The notes under the pieces were generated by a model, which was not told where the DNA came from, did no database searches, and was given only the letters and a program-made list of their open reading frames with translations. Position numbers and translations under genes: made by a program. Below, piece by piece: positions 1-10,779 of a stretch of DNA of 64,000 bases. The DNA lies in contig CM077115.1 in assembly GCA_039619475.1 (NCBI GenBank), positions 153,363,774 through 153,427,773 on the forward strand, given 5' to 3'. Numbering within the stretch: position 1 is the stretch's first letter; every line of letters begins with the position of its first letter. Source of the stretch: Icerya purchasi (lineage: Eukaryota > Arthropoda > Insecta > Hemiptera > Monophlebidae).

Positions 1-1789
1 TTATCCTCTATATAAACGATATTGTTGACTGCATCAGGCCTCCAGTAAGTGCTCGCCTATATATAGATGATCTAAACATATCCGTGGCATCTAGCATCCC
101 TTCCTTGGCCCAGTCTATCCTGCAAAATACAATTAATTGATTGCAGCAATGGTCAGGAAAGAATGGACTGGATTTCTCCTCTCAGAAGTCTCAATACGTT
201 GTGTTCCATAGAGGTCGTCCTGTTCAGAATCCGCCATCACTACAAGTGAACAATAGTCCAATTCCTTATAAAACATCAGCAACTTTCCTAGGCATCTTGA
301 TGGACGCCAACCTGACGTGGAAGCCCTTTATATCTGATTTAAAAACTAAATCCCTTCAGTCTTTAAGGGTAATCAAGTTCTTGTCAAATCCCAAATTTAA
401 TGTTCAGCCAAAGTTTCTCTTAAATATTTATAAAGCACTGGTCCTCAGCAAAATCAATTATGGGAGTCAGGTGTACTCGTCAGCGAGTGGTTCCCTGTTA
501 AAAACACTGGACCCAATCCATAACGCCGCTATTCGCATGATACTTGGCGCCCATCGTACATCTCCAGCTAAAAGCCTATGTTCGTTAGCTGGTATACCAC
601 CGTTGTCTTACAACAGAAAGTTCTTCACTTATCGCGATATGCTTTCATGGGCTGCGGAGAATCATTGCGACGTAACTACGGAGCCTGATTTTCCCAAGGA
701 TAACCTACCTGAAGTCAATGCAATCTTGTTGCAAAATAACATAAAGCCCAACTTAACACCTAGAACGGACTTTTCAAAATTACCCCCACCCTGGGCTTCT
801 TTTCAGGTAGAAGCTATCACAACTCTTACTGATAATAATCACCCACCGGCGCTGCGAGGGCACAGGGCACTAAATATTATTAATAAATATACCACGTTCT
901 CGAAAGCATACACTGATGGATCCAAAGCTAATGAGTCCAAGGCTGCTCCAGCGGCATGCGCTTTCGAAATAGACGGAATCGCAGAGGGCATGCGGTTGAA
1001 CAACGTTGTATCCATTGCGGAAGCCGAAATGTATGCTGTGTTGTTTTGTCTTCAGGCATACTTAGAACTGAGATCCCAACCGCTCGGAATCTTACTGGTG
1101 ACTGATTCCTTGCAGTCCATACGTGCTTTGCAGTCAGATCACCCGGAATCACCAATGGTCCTAGAAGTCCTGGCTATCTTATACCAGCTGAGCCGAAGGG
1201 GATGCCGAGTTGTTTTTTTATGGGTCCCCAGTCATGCTGGTGTTCCGGGGAATGAGCGGGTTGACCTGGTCGCTCGGTCATTCATGATGTGCCCAATGCC
1301 GTTATTTGCTTTTGGTCCATTATCTCTGAGAGGTTTCCTGTCAGATACGGTCTTCGCACAGTGGAGTCATGACTGGATGTCTCAGTCGACCTTCCTCAGG
1401 GAACTGAAGCCTACGACGGAGCCATGGTGGCCTCCAGTCGGAACAGAACGCAAAGTGTTTTCGGCAATCAATTGCCTGAGAACGGGACATACGTCCTTTT
1501 CCCACGACTATATCCTCAAACAAGCCCCAAAGCCAAGTACCTGCCCACTTTGTTCTACCGATGAATACCCGTCAGTTTCGCATATCTTGCTGAAATGCAC
1601 ACGTCTAAATGGGTTACGGCGAGGCCAGATCACATCGATTGAAGACATCCTCTCAAATACCCCTACTGCTTTGAACAATCTTATGACTTTCGTTCAGGCT
1701 AGCGAGCTAAGGAGTATGTTTTAAACGTGGGTCCACTCACTGCGATAACCGAGGTAGTTACATGCAGCGAGTGGTTTAGTACCCCTTCT

Positions 1790-1824
<35 letters not shown>
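1..1824 (+). mobile_element. LINE family A, 3' part (RT to poly(A))
   Basis: The left edge of the window lies inside the reverse transcriptase of a non-LTR retrotransposon that continues to a poly(A) tail at about 1796-1824. The order is RT, RNase H, C-terminal zinc-like motif, about 75 bp of 3' UTR, then A-tail. The 5' end is outside the window. Related pieces occur at 29083-29216, 51043-51356, 52600-52880 and 58212-58268, so the family has several copies here. The presence of RNase H suggests the I/R1/LOA/Jockey assemblage; the clade is not resolved. Confidence 0.92.
3..1724 (+). pseudogene. LINE A ORF2 C-terminal part: RT plus RNase H
   Basis: ORF2 polyprotein that would copy element RNA at the target site and degrade the RNA template. 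Reading in frame from base 3, the RT catalytic motif YIDD is encoded at 60-71. An in-frame TGA at 138-140 (in a context suggesting a former CGA Arg codon) interrupts the frame, which is then open to the TAA at 1722-1724. The RNase H domain starts at YTDGSK (Asp near 915) and continues with AEAEMYA (Glu), VTDSLQS (Asp) and HAGVPGNERVDLVAR (last His/Asp region), so all acidic residues are visible. The C-terminus has a C-x2-C...H...C motif (CPLCSTDEYPSVSHILLKC). Apart from the single stop it looks recently active. The N-terminal endonuclease is outside the window. Confidence 0.9.
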
Positions 1825-1825
<1 letters not shown>

Positions 1826-3830
1826 ACCAATTTAAAACAATTATTTAATTTATCAAATACCTCGACTCTCATGATCACGGAAAAATACAATCAGTTGAAA
1901 TTCTCAAGTGGAATATTGTAATAATTTCATGTCACCGTGCGAGATCAAAGTCAAGACCTCCGCGTGACAGAAGTTAACTGCTTTAGCCGACATGCACCCT
2001 TCTATAGCTGCAAGGTAAATGTCAATAAAACTTGCAGAACGTTTGATGAAAGTTTTTGGAGAAAAAAAAATACACTAGTTATAAATGAAAATAGTAATGT
2101 ACTCTGAAAGGGATTTCTTATTTATTTTACCACATATTGCGCAATTTTATAAGTTCGTTGAGTAAATAATTTTTTGTTAACTAAACTGATCGCCATTCAG
2201 TGCTTGATTGTTTCTGTAGCAATTCAAATAACATACGCGCGCGCACCCGCGCAAGGATATCCCGCGTTATCACAGCAAGCAGCTGCATCGTTACGTTTTA
2301 AGTATGTCTACTTATTTTCCTTTTTAATCCGCTGACAAGTATCCCGAAACTTCAAAACACTTTTGACACTTTTCAGGGTGAGCTGTGGAACCTACGTGTC
2401 AAAAAATAACTTTTCACGAATTATTTTTTTTTTCATGATTTGCGTTCTCGCTAAATTAAAAAAATAATATTGTTCCAAAAATCTGAAAAAACAGTCAATG
2501 TCTTTTTAAGGGTAAAATAAACAACATGCCTATATATTGTTTTCGAAGCATTTTCACTTGTTTCTTTCGGTGAATAAGCCCAAAATCATCAATCAAATGT
2601 AGATTCCTAATTTTAATTTTATGAACATGCTCCACTATTCCAAATTGAATGCTTCTTCACGAGGGTGGAAAAATAAAATGTACATATTTAAAGAACATTT
2701 TCCCTTCGTGTGTAAGAGTACAATAGCGAAAAAAGTCGCGGTTATTATTTTTTTTGACTATATTCTACTATGTAAATTAAAAAGTAATTACAAATATTTT
2801 TCAGGTATAGTACACATATGTTTTTCGCAACTCTTTGAACTTATTTACGGCATTTTATAAGTATCGAATGCCCGTAGAAATTTTAATTTGGTGATAAAAG
2901 TTATGAAAAAATTCACACTTCTAACATTTTTGATTCATTTTAATTGAAAAAAATCTCTTTAAAAATCGGTAAATTTGAGCTGTCAAGAAAAAAAAAATTG
3001 AAAATTGCTCAAGTTAACGTGCAGCAGCTTTTGTTGTTCCTTATCACACCATGAATATAGAGTTGTGCTTCGAAACATGTCGGTGTTTATAATATTTCTT
3101 TTATATTTATTATTTAATATATGTTGTGTTCAATACTGGTGTTTATGTTATACTCAAGTTGTATAAAATTACAAAGTACATATAATTTAAATTTAAATTT
3201 AGCCTCTGCGGAGTCAAGGAGCTGAAGATTCAGCTAAAAACTTCTTAATCATGCCGTGCAAGGAGCGGTTTTTAAGAATTGACTCGAAGGCACTCTTCAC
3301 TATCTTATCCGGTTGGCCTTTTATAATGAAGTCTTTTAAAATTTCCTTTAAAATTACAAAATTTGCTCTCTCAGAATATTAAATTTATCACTTATTTTTG
3401 AAAATTTTTATTTTTTCGTTATTAATTTGCATTTTCTTATTCGAACATTTATGATTTTTATCCAGGTATTTTAATTTTCATATGGACCATCATTGGCTTA
3501 TTACTACTGTAATTCTTCTCTTTACTTTATTTACGGATTCGTCGACTTGAATTTCGGTTTTCGATATTTCGAAGTTCGTAGAAGATGAGACTGATTACAT
3601 TAAATTAATAATAGTACCGTTAAAGCGGTGGAAATGAGAAGGGGAGCCCACGATGAACTATCGAACATATAATCTACAACTGCCCAAGCAGACCTTCAAC
3701 GAGTCGTTTCAAGATATATATTAAGTTTCGACGTAGTCTTGACACGCTCGTAAATATAGTTTTGTAGTCTTGCACCTGAAATCCATTCGAATTGATAATT
3801 CAAAAATAATCAAAATAAATATGATTCAGT
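1825..3830. other. AT-rich DNA, no gene recognised
   Basis: Flank of family A. It contains a short GC-rich alternating tract near 2235-2262 (CGCGCGC type) and otherwise AT-rich sequence with many short homopolymers. A 79-codon open frame at 2621-2860 has no recognisable domain and is low-complexity, so I do not call it a gene. Confidence 0.5.
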
Positions 3831-3894
3831 CGACATGCGTACGCAATCAGTGTCTTCTTCTTCGTCGTTGTCTGTGTTCAGACGTCGTGACCAA

Positions 3895-4335
3895 TCATGA
3901 GCATATTTCAACAATTTTACTCCATTTCTCGCGATTATGAGCTGCTTCCACCAGCTGTTGTGTTGATAGACCTGTTGTCTTTATAATATAATCAGTGAAC
4001 CTGGTCGGAGGTCGTCCTCTATTCCTTTTACCTTCTATTATTCCCTGTATGACCATTTTTTCCAATCCTTCTCGGCGCATCACATATCCAAAGAATCTCA
4101 GGGCCCGCCTTTTTAACACTTGCACTAATCTGTCTTTCCGATCTATTCCCAGTTCCTCTAATATTGAACCATTAGAGCGGTGCTTGATCCATGGTATCCG
4201 GAGCATTCGTCTGTAGCATATCCTTTCGAATGTCTCTATTCTCCGGGACAACGTTTTGTTCAGCGTCCATGATTCGGAGCCGTAGCTTGCTATTGAGGCA
4301 ATCAGTGTGTAAGAAGAATTTGGGATAGATGATAT
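3895..4335 (-). pseudogene. RTE/Jockey-like RT C-terminal fragment
   Basis: The minus-strand frame encodes the C-terminal region typical of endonuclease-reverse transcriptase ORFs: YGSESWTLNK, RRIETFERICYRRMLRI, ALRFFGYVMRREGLEKMV, GRPPTRFTDYI and AHNREKWSKIV in the expected order. Only about 145 residues downstream of the RT core are present, so this is a 5'-truncated copy with its 3' end near 3830-3894. Sequence upstream of the YGSESW block (4336-4371) is in frame but not recognisable as RT. No poly(A) tail is obvious. Confidence 0.75.
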
Positions 4336-4604
4336 TTCCAGAAAAATAATAGAATAAACATTGTCCGACACAAGGCGCAGGATAACATTTAGAAAAGAAA
4401 TCTCAGATCCGTTTGAATCGTAACAGGCTTAAGGCAAGAAGACAGCTCATCTCCGATTCTTTTTAAATCTTATAGAAAGTTATCAAAGAATAGAGAATAC
4501 TGACCGATAAAAATGCCAGTAAACTTGAAGTTAAACTCGGTGCAAAGAATAAAGGTATATTAATTACAACGTAGTTCTTAGACTACCCCTCATTCGAAAT
4601 AATG

Positions 4605-4800
4605 GCCTAAAAAAATGTCTCAATTTTATGTAACGCAAAATATCCCAATTTTATGTAACGTTTGTTATATTTTGTAGGATTTTTGTTATTGTTATTTAAA
4701 AAATGTCACAATTTTATGTAATGAAATATGTAACGAAAAATGTAATGAAAAGATGTCTTAATTTTATATAATGAAAGTTAAATGTTAGTATAGGATTTTT
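4605..4800. repeat. Degenerate short repeat (AATTTTATGTAACG type)
   Basis: The motif ATTTTATGTAACG recurs with variation near 4622, 4650, 4707 and 4756, separated by related AT-rich spacers. It looks like an old minisatellite. It has no coding content. Confidence 0.5.
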
Positions 4801-4949
4801 GTGATTATATTATTTTTTTGTGTTGATGCCAGTAAGAATTACGTTGTAAATTTTGATTATTTTATACAAAGTATAGAAAAGAAAGAGACATAAATGAAAG
4901 CAAGAGGGGTCAAGGGGCACAGCCCCTTGCGAGGCCAAAATGGCCGAGT

Positions 4950-5016
<67 letters not shown>
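4950..5016. repeat. (TA)n microsatellite
   Basis: A nearly pure TA dinucleotide run of about 65 bp with one CA interruption. The adjacent left flank carries a short perfect hairpin (CAAGGGGC / GCCCCTTG, about 4913-4930). Confidence 0.95.
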
Positions 5017-5018
<2 letters not shown>

Positions 5019-6035
5019 ATACGGATTCGGTATTTTATCTAGCGATGATGTCGAGCTAGAAATTATTCCCTGATTAAAATCATTAATTTTCGATCTCTCG
5101 GCATCATTTGTTGGCGGAGAATACGGCCGAGACATTTACAGGGCCGAATAGGTAATTTCTGATTTTGGTCGAATTTCTCGACACGTGTAAAGGGGTTGTA
5201 TAAGTGTGCTGGCGTATGCGGTCTGCGACAGCAAGATAGCGTCTGTTGGCCGCGTGAGCCGTGTGAGGTCAGATAGCGGCTATGTGTGAGTAATTGGTAA
5301 GGATTAACGTACTGTTGATCTGATATAATATCGAACCGATCTGGCTAGGTAAAGCGGACAGTGAGTTACCGTGTAATTATTATAGCCGATAGTTGCGGAT
5401 AGTGGTTAATCGTCCTCGTTGAGCTAACGTTTTTATGCTAGTCAACGCAACGTTGTGTGTCGCAGTTTAACATGTTCTAGTCGTCGCCGTTTTAAAAAAG
5501 TCAAAAAAAGTCAATCAAAACGTTATTATAAATTTATTTTGTATGTACGCGACCGTGGTTCGATGTTTTCCGTTTTTAGTAGAAAATTAATATTATTGTT
5601 GTGGCTAATATACACTTTTTGTTTAAAAGTTCTATCTTATTGAACATGTGGTGCGGTGCTATTGTGAGGTCTCCCGTGAAGGGGAGAATACGTTCGTGGT
5701 GTGAGGGCAGGTTCGTGATTTCTTTCGGGTAGTTTTTCACGAAAAATATAAACAATTATTTTTTATTTTAAATTAAGTCTAAAGGTTCGTTGCAGGGGAC
5801 TATCTAGTTATCCATCGTGTGACAAGGTGGATGTTACTGCCGCTTGTTTTTGTTTAGTCTTTTGTGTAATTACCATTCAAGAATATCAACGAAGAAAATT
5901 GAACTCAGTACGCGAAGGGCTGAGGTGACATCAAAACAGATCCCGTAAAAGGGACCCGAGAAACAGGAATCCATAACATTGACGCCCAGAAGCAGGGACT
6001 CGAAATATTTCAAATCATAACTATATATATATATA
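5017..6035. other. No gene recognised
   Basis: Moderately GC-balanced sequence with several short open frames (the longest is 67 codons on the minus strand near 5870-6073, which runs into the mariner). No domain, tail or repeat structure could be assigned. The stretch ends in a short TA run in which the mariner inserted. Confidence 0.4.
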
Positions 6036-6037
6036 TA

Positions 6038-6067
6038 CGAGGGTGGTTCAAATATAAACCGGAATTT
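6038..6067 (+). repeat. mariner terminal inverted repeat, left
   Basis: Thirty bases identical to the reverse complement of 7308-7337. The repeat starts immediately after the TA target dinucleotide, as expected for Tc1/mariner elements. Confidence 0.97.
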
Positions 6068-6110
6068 CGTCATAAAAATTTTTATTTTATACTTATAGTG
6101 CTCATATTTT

Positions 6111-7183
6111 TTACAATTTTTCGAGATAACCTCCCTCGCACGCTACGCACTTTTCCCACCTTTCCGGAAATTTTTTTATTCCTTTTTCGTAAAAATCTCT
6201 CGGCTTGTCACATAGCCATTTGCGCACAAACGATTCCACCTTATCGTTGCTGTAGAAACGTTGTCCACCAAGTGCTTCTTTCAACGGGCCAAACAAATAA
6301 TAATCACAAGGCGACAAATCTGGACTGTAAGGAGGATGTTCAAGTGTTTCCCAGCCCAATTCGGCCAATGTTTCCATCGTGAGCCGAGCGGTATGTGGCC
6401 TGGCGTTGTCTTGAAGCAGTATCGCACTACGGATCGGAATTTCGCGCCTTTTTGTTCGATAGGCCTGTTTGACTGTGTTTTTTAGGAGGTTACTGTAATA
6501 CTGCGCCGTCACAGTACGTTGTTCAGTTAGGAAATCGACTGCGATCACTCCCTTCATGTCCCAAAACACGGTACACAATACCTTCCCAGCTGACTGTGTA
6601 ACCTTCGCTTTGACTGGCGCTCCCTCTTTTTTCTTCCGCCACTCCATAGACGAGCGTTTACTCTCCGGCGTATAGTAGTGTACCCAAGTTTCGCAGTGGT
6701 GAATATTCGCCGCAATAAATTCTCTCCTTCCTCTTCATACCGCTGCAGGAGACGTGTACAAACTTCCCAACGAGTGAATTTCTGTTCAAAATTCAGAAGT
6801 CTTGGCACCCATCTGGCTGCAATTTTGCGATAACCTAGCCGATCATGAATTATTGTCTCAATACTACCTATGCTGATGCCCAATTCGTCGGTCATATCGC
6901 GTACACGGACGCGTCGGTCAGCCAAAATGAGTTGTTCGATGGCTTTGACGTGTTCATCTGTAATGCTGGTTTTTGGGCGCCGCGCATGTAGTATGTTTGA
7001 CACCACTTCACGTCCTTTTCGAAACGCGGAACACCACTCGTACACTTGAGTTTTGCAGAGACACTCATCCCCGAACTGTTCGCGTAATTTTCGGTAAATT
7101 TCCACGGATTTTACGTCGTCTTTGACTAAAAAACGAATAATGATGCGTTGCGCAACAGACACTGCTACTTCTTTTTCACTCAT
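6111..7183 (-). pseudogene. mariner transposase, frameshifted at first catalytic Asp
   Basis: Transposase that would bind the TIRs and cut and paste the element. The start is ATG at 7183 (MSEKEVAVSVAQ). The N-terminal paired helix-turn-helix region includes LREQFGDECLCKTQVYEWC and a second HTH around ELGISIGSIETII. The C-terminal DDE/D domain has QDNARPHTA (second Asp) and YSPDLSPCDYYLF (third Asp) with 34 residues between them, the D34D spacing of mariner. The frame of the N-terminal part and that of the part starting ETWVHYYTPE differ. They meet at 6693-6694, where the expected Asp codon before ETWV is only two bases, GC. A one-base deletion has therefore removed the first catalytic Asp and shifted the frame. 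Stop at 6111-6113. Confidence 0.93.
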
Positions 7184-7307
7184 GGCTCTAACTACACTAA
7201 AAAGTGAGCTTACGCGGTTCTAATTGCTCTATACGCTTCGTAACAAACCGGTCTAACTGCCAGTGCAACCACTTTTTCCACAATAAATTTTTCGCGCGTT
7301 TATTTAA

Positions 7308-7337
7308 AAATTCCGGTTTATATTTGAACCACCCTCG
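7308..7337 (-). repeat. mariner terminal inverted repeat, right
   Basis: Partner of 6038-6067, with no mismatch over 30 bp. It is followed by TA. Confidence 0.97.
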
Positions 7338-7349
7338 TATATATACATA

Positions 7350-7920
7350 TATTGACTGTCTAAACTTTGCAGATGATTTGATTACCTTCGCTAACGATGT
7401 AGCTTCCACAACAAAAAAAGTTGAACTAACTAATAAAAGTCTACGAATATGTAAATCTTAAAATATCTCTTGGAAAAACCAAGTACATGACAAATATTAA
7501 AGACAATAATCCAGACTACATTAATACATGTGTTGGGAAAATAAAACGAGTTGAAAAGTTTAAATATTCAGGGAAAATTATGCAAAAAATGGATTAGAAG
7601 AAGTAAGGAGCAGTAGGATGTACAAAGCACAACATTCAGTGAAGAATGTCTACAACAAAAAAACCAATGAGTATTGGAGCAAAACCAAGATACTATACTA
7701 CAGTTATTAAACGAGAAGTATTATATACATCAGAAATCCTAAATATTAACAAGAAAGGATTAACTAACCCATTAGAAATAAGATAAGACTGTAGGAATAA
7801 AATGGGACAATGTACGGTTCAAATGGATATCAAACCATAAATTATACAGCAAGATAGAATCGTTGCCCATATTAAAAACGAAAAGAAAATTATAATTTTA
7901 CGGACATATTAGTTGCAGGA
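7350..7920 (+). pseudogene. Decayed reverse transcriptase fragment
   Basis: Plus-strand remnants of an RT palm-thumb region: CLNFADDLITFANDV (FADD catalytic motif near 7365-7376), then in shifted frames KTKYMTNIKDN, KIKRVEKFKYSGKIMQKNGLEEV, KNVYNKKTMSIGAK and REVLYTSEILNINKKGLTNPLEI. At least three frameshifts or stops separate them. The family resembles the RTE/R4-like RTs whose core reads CLKFADDL...VEKFKYLG. Both ends are lost. The mariner lies directly upstream. Confidence 0.7.
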
Positions 7921-8039
7921 TGACACGTTAACTAAAAGAATTTGTGAATTTGTATAAACGAAAATTTTCTATTCCAAAACAAATTTTCAGAGTATAATAT
8001 ATAAACATTCGACATACTGTTTGTTAAATATACAATATA

Positions 8040-8577
8040 GTAAGATTTAACAGATACAATTGTAACAAAAAAATTTAAAATATAAAACGATTAATTACTC
8101 AGAAATGTTTTCAGGCATAACCCATCATCAGTTAAAATTATAACAACTCAATATATGTGATCAGAAACAACTTCTAGATCATACTGAGGTCAAAATAGAA
8201 CATGGAAAGATTTATATAGTTTAAATTAACACTTTAACGTCGATATATCATAAATGATAAAAACAAGATGCTATATATGAGTACATAAACTAAAAAATAA
8301 ATTTTTAATTTTAAAATTTAAAATTATTTAAATTTAAATTTTTATATTAAAAGGGGTGTTATTATTATTTAGGATTTGGTCATTTAATATATTAAATTTA
8401 TGTTTGTTTATATAATAGTTTTTAACTATAATCATGGCATTTCCTATATTATAATATGTAGCTAAGACAGTTACAATTTTTTCTAATGAGACTTGGTTTA
8501 AGTTTATTTCTTATTAAATGTTCTGCATAAGCAGATTTTTCTATTTCGTTATTGTTAAATGATTTAATATGTTCATA
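8040..8577 (-). mobile_element. Penelope-like element fragment (GIY-YIG end), copy 1
   Basis: The minus strand encodes the end of a GIY-YIG endonuclease-like domain (YYEHIKSFNNNEIEKSAYAEHLI), characteristic of the C-terminus of Penelope-like retroelements, followed by AT-rich 3' sequence and a terminal segment at 8040-8165 that recurs at 16440-16565 in inverted orientation. The copy is 5'-truncated and lies head-to-head with copy 2. The RT is not present. Confidence 0.7.
8095..8160 (-). other. Hammerhead-like motif at Penelope-like terminus (candidate)
   Basis: Read on the minus strand, the PLE terminal segment contains CTGATGA (8125-8131), then GGGTTATGCC, then TGAAAAC (8107-8113). This resembles the CUGANGA - stem II - GAAA core of hammerhead ribozymes, which are known in Penelope-like elements. 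The stem II here would be only 2-3 bp, and stems I and III are not evident, so the copy is degenerate or the resemblance is fortuitous. The homologous segment at 16469-16490 has CTAATGA, a 4-bp stem (TGGG/CCCA) and no GAAA. Confidence 0.35.
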
Positions 8578-8600
8578 GTATATACATTTAATTTATGGGA

Positions 8601-8977
8601 AAGTATACATTGGTCAAACGGGTAGAAAAATTAAATGTAGGTACCAAGAACATATTAAATAATTTAATAATAATGAAATAGAAAAATCTACTTATGCAGA
8701 ACATTTAATAAAAAATAAACATAAACCAAGTTAATTAGAAAAAATTGTAACCGTCTTAGCTACATAAAAATAAAAGAAATGCCATGAACATAGCTATAAA
8801 CTGTTATAATAACCCCCTTTTTAATATAAAAATTTATTTGTTTTTAGTTTATGTATATTGTATCTTGTTTTTAACATTTATGATATATTGACTTTAATGT
8901 GTTCATTTGAACTATATAAATATTTCTATGTTCTATTTTGACCTCAGTATGATTTAGAAGTTGGTTCTGGTCACATA
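8601..8977 (+). mobile_element. Penelope-like element fragment (GIY-YIG end), copy 2
   Basis: The plus strand from about 8606 encodes VYIGQTGRKIKCRYQEHIK, then a stop, then FNNNEIEKSTYAEHLIKNKH. This is the GIY-YIG core with the Tyr-Ile-Gly and Arg residues followed by the EH...AEHL pattern. Four or more in-frame stops make it a pseudogene. The non-coding part (8790-8977) is the inverted, diverged match of 8158-8400. The copy ends abruptly at 8977, where a different repeat (CAGGGCCGTATCT) begins. Confidence 0.72.
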
Positions 8978-9332
8978 CAGGGCCGTATCTAGACCAAAAT
9001 TTTGGAAGGGGCTACGAAAATATTTTTATAAATATATATATAAAATATATATATAGTAGATAGAAAACCTGCGTTCTGTGATAAGAACCAATCAGCAGTA
9101 TTTTGTCACATGACCACTCCCCCTTTTACCCAACTAATCAAGAGTCAATACTCAATCAAATGACACACCGTTTTTACATCAAACCATCCAGTAAGATTTC
9201 AACACTACACCGCTATGTTCTACTCCAATTGTATCCTTCTGCTCGCTACATCTTCACTGTTACAAACTAATAACCATATATCTCAACGTCCACCACACAC
9301 AAACCAACCACCTGCTTTCTCTGTAGACACCT
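8978..9332 (+). repeat. Dispersed repeat X, left copy
   Basis: Begins CAGGGCCGTATCTAG, a hAT-like terminus. From 9056 to 9332 it matches the reverse complement of 15866-16150 at high identity. The paired copy also ends in the complement of CTGGGCCGTATCTG. I infer a non-autonomous element, but no 8-bp duplication could be confirmed. No coding content was found. Confidence 0.65.
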
Positions 9333-9389
9333 GCATATGAACTCCTTCACTCAGTAACACCACTCGACCGGTACAGAGATTGAGAGGAA

Positions 9390-9730
9390 GCTTTAACCAG
9401 CCACTTCTAATTTTGCTAACCCGTACTGAGTCGCTTAGTGTATTTAGATGTTTGCATGTGTGTTGATGATTGACCAATATAATAATTTATTGACTGGCAC
9501 TAATTGTTTCTGATTGTGTATGCTTTGAGAATATGTTCTAGTGTTGACCAGCCACATATAATTTTTCTAACCTGTACTGAGTTGCTTAGTGTATTTAGAT
9601 GTTTGCATGTACGTTGTTGATGCATTTATCACTGCCTGACCAATGTAATAGTCTGCTAACTGGTATTAGCTGTTCATGTTTCTATTTATATTGAGATCAT
9701 ATTTTACTGTTAACCAGACCAAATCTGCTG
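9390..9730. repeat. Tandem repeat, ~151-bp period
   Basis: The block starting AACCAGCCAC, with GTACTGAGT(C/T)GCTTAGTG and GTATTTAGATGTTTGCATGT inside it, occurs at about 9394 and again at about 9545. A third partial start (TTAACCAGACC) is at about 9703. Non-coding. Confidence 0.7.
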
Positions 9731-9839
9731 TGTTTGTATAATTTACTTTAATTTGTTAGATTTGAGAATGTGCGTGGGCTTAAAATAGTTTCTATAAACT
9801 TAATTATAGTGTATAGAGATTATATTATTTTTAATTAAA

Positions 9840-10540
9840 GAGTGTGTATGTAGTAAAAATTTGGTGCTTTCCCTAGGATGGATTATTTTCCATTAAAATT
9901 TGATGTTTTCTATCTAAAATGATGATATTTGTACTAAATTGTGATATTTTACCATAAATTGATGGTTTGCACCTAAAATGGGGGGTATTTTTATGTAAAA
10001 TGGATTGTTTCATTTACAATTGATGGTTTGTATTAAAATGTGAGTATTTTAGCCTTAAATTGTGTAATTTGTATGAAAAGAGCGATTTTAGTTTAAATTG
10101 AGCGCTTCTTTCTATGATACTAAATTTATCTTAATCCCTATTTGTAACATTCGGAGGTGTGCTGTAGAAATTTACAGTTCTTATATGCTAATGGTTTTAT
10201 TAGTGCAACAAAGGATATGGGTTATTCAAGACATGGGTCTATTAGGTTGAGATAATGAGATTAATAGAATTTCTGAGTTGTGATTGTGTTTGTCAAAATA
10301 ATATAATTTCTGTGCGAGGAAGAAGAAGGTGTGTCCCATCAAGCTAATGAATAATACTTGCTAATTAAATGGTTCATTGTGCTTATTGCATTGGTAGTTA
10401 TAATGTGATCAAACAAAATTAGTTCTTATATATTGTTGTTATACATTAAAAGTTTACTTCATCAGACATAAGTAACTCTTCAACATCTGAATGCTTACAA
10501 TTAATTTGATTTTTCTAATTTAAATTCATACTAAACAACT
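9840..10540 (+). repeat. Diverged relative of the inner arm of the large palindrome
   Basis: 9860-10100 is a degenerate array of ~30-bp units with the pattern TTGATGGTTTG..CTAAAATGG. 10310-10480 matches 36150-36300 in order (GTCCCATCAAGC, GGTAGTTATAATGTG, TTATACATTAAA). The same order of blocks (short A/T/G units, then the GTCCCATCAAGC block) occurs in the palindrome arms at 35930-36440 and 36540-37020. The similarity is clearly lower than between the two arms. It shows that the palindrome belongs to an older dispersed family. Confidence 0.6.
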
Positions 10541-10779
10541 GTATATTACCAGGGTTGCATCAAATCTGTTATGATTGGTAATTTTTGGGAGTTAAATATT
10601 GTTTCATTACATTTTTTTTTTTTTTTTTTTTTGTCCCCAATTCGTAATACGATGGGGTAAATATATTTAGAAAATTTATATAAATAACAGGTCTATCCTG
10701 AGCCCTTCCATTTAAGTTTATGGAACCCTGACAGACTGTTTTACAATGTTAATAATAATTAGTATACATAAATTTAATA

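Larger units (their letters stand above)
6038..7337 (-). mobile_element. mariner DNA transposon, complete with TIRs
   Basis: A 1300-bp element with perfect 30-bp terminal inverted repeats beginning CGAGGGTGGTTCAAATATAA, flanked on both sides by the TA target duplication (6036-6037 and 7338-7339). The minus strand carries a single transposase gene with a D34D signature. Both ends are intact, so the copy could be mobilised in trans, but its own transposase is broken by a frameshift. Confidence 0.97.

Noticed and set aside
3040..3100. Penelope-like terminus (CTTCGAAACATGTCGG)
   Set aside because: Only a GAAACATG-type word is present; no CTGANGA, stem II or GIY-YIG coding nearby.
4890..4935. Helitron 3' end (hairpin CAAGGGGC...GCCCCTTG)
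   Set aside because: No CTRR terminus follows the hairpin, no AT target site is apparent, and no Rep/helicase sequence is nearby.
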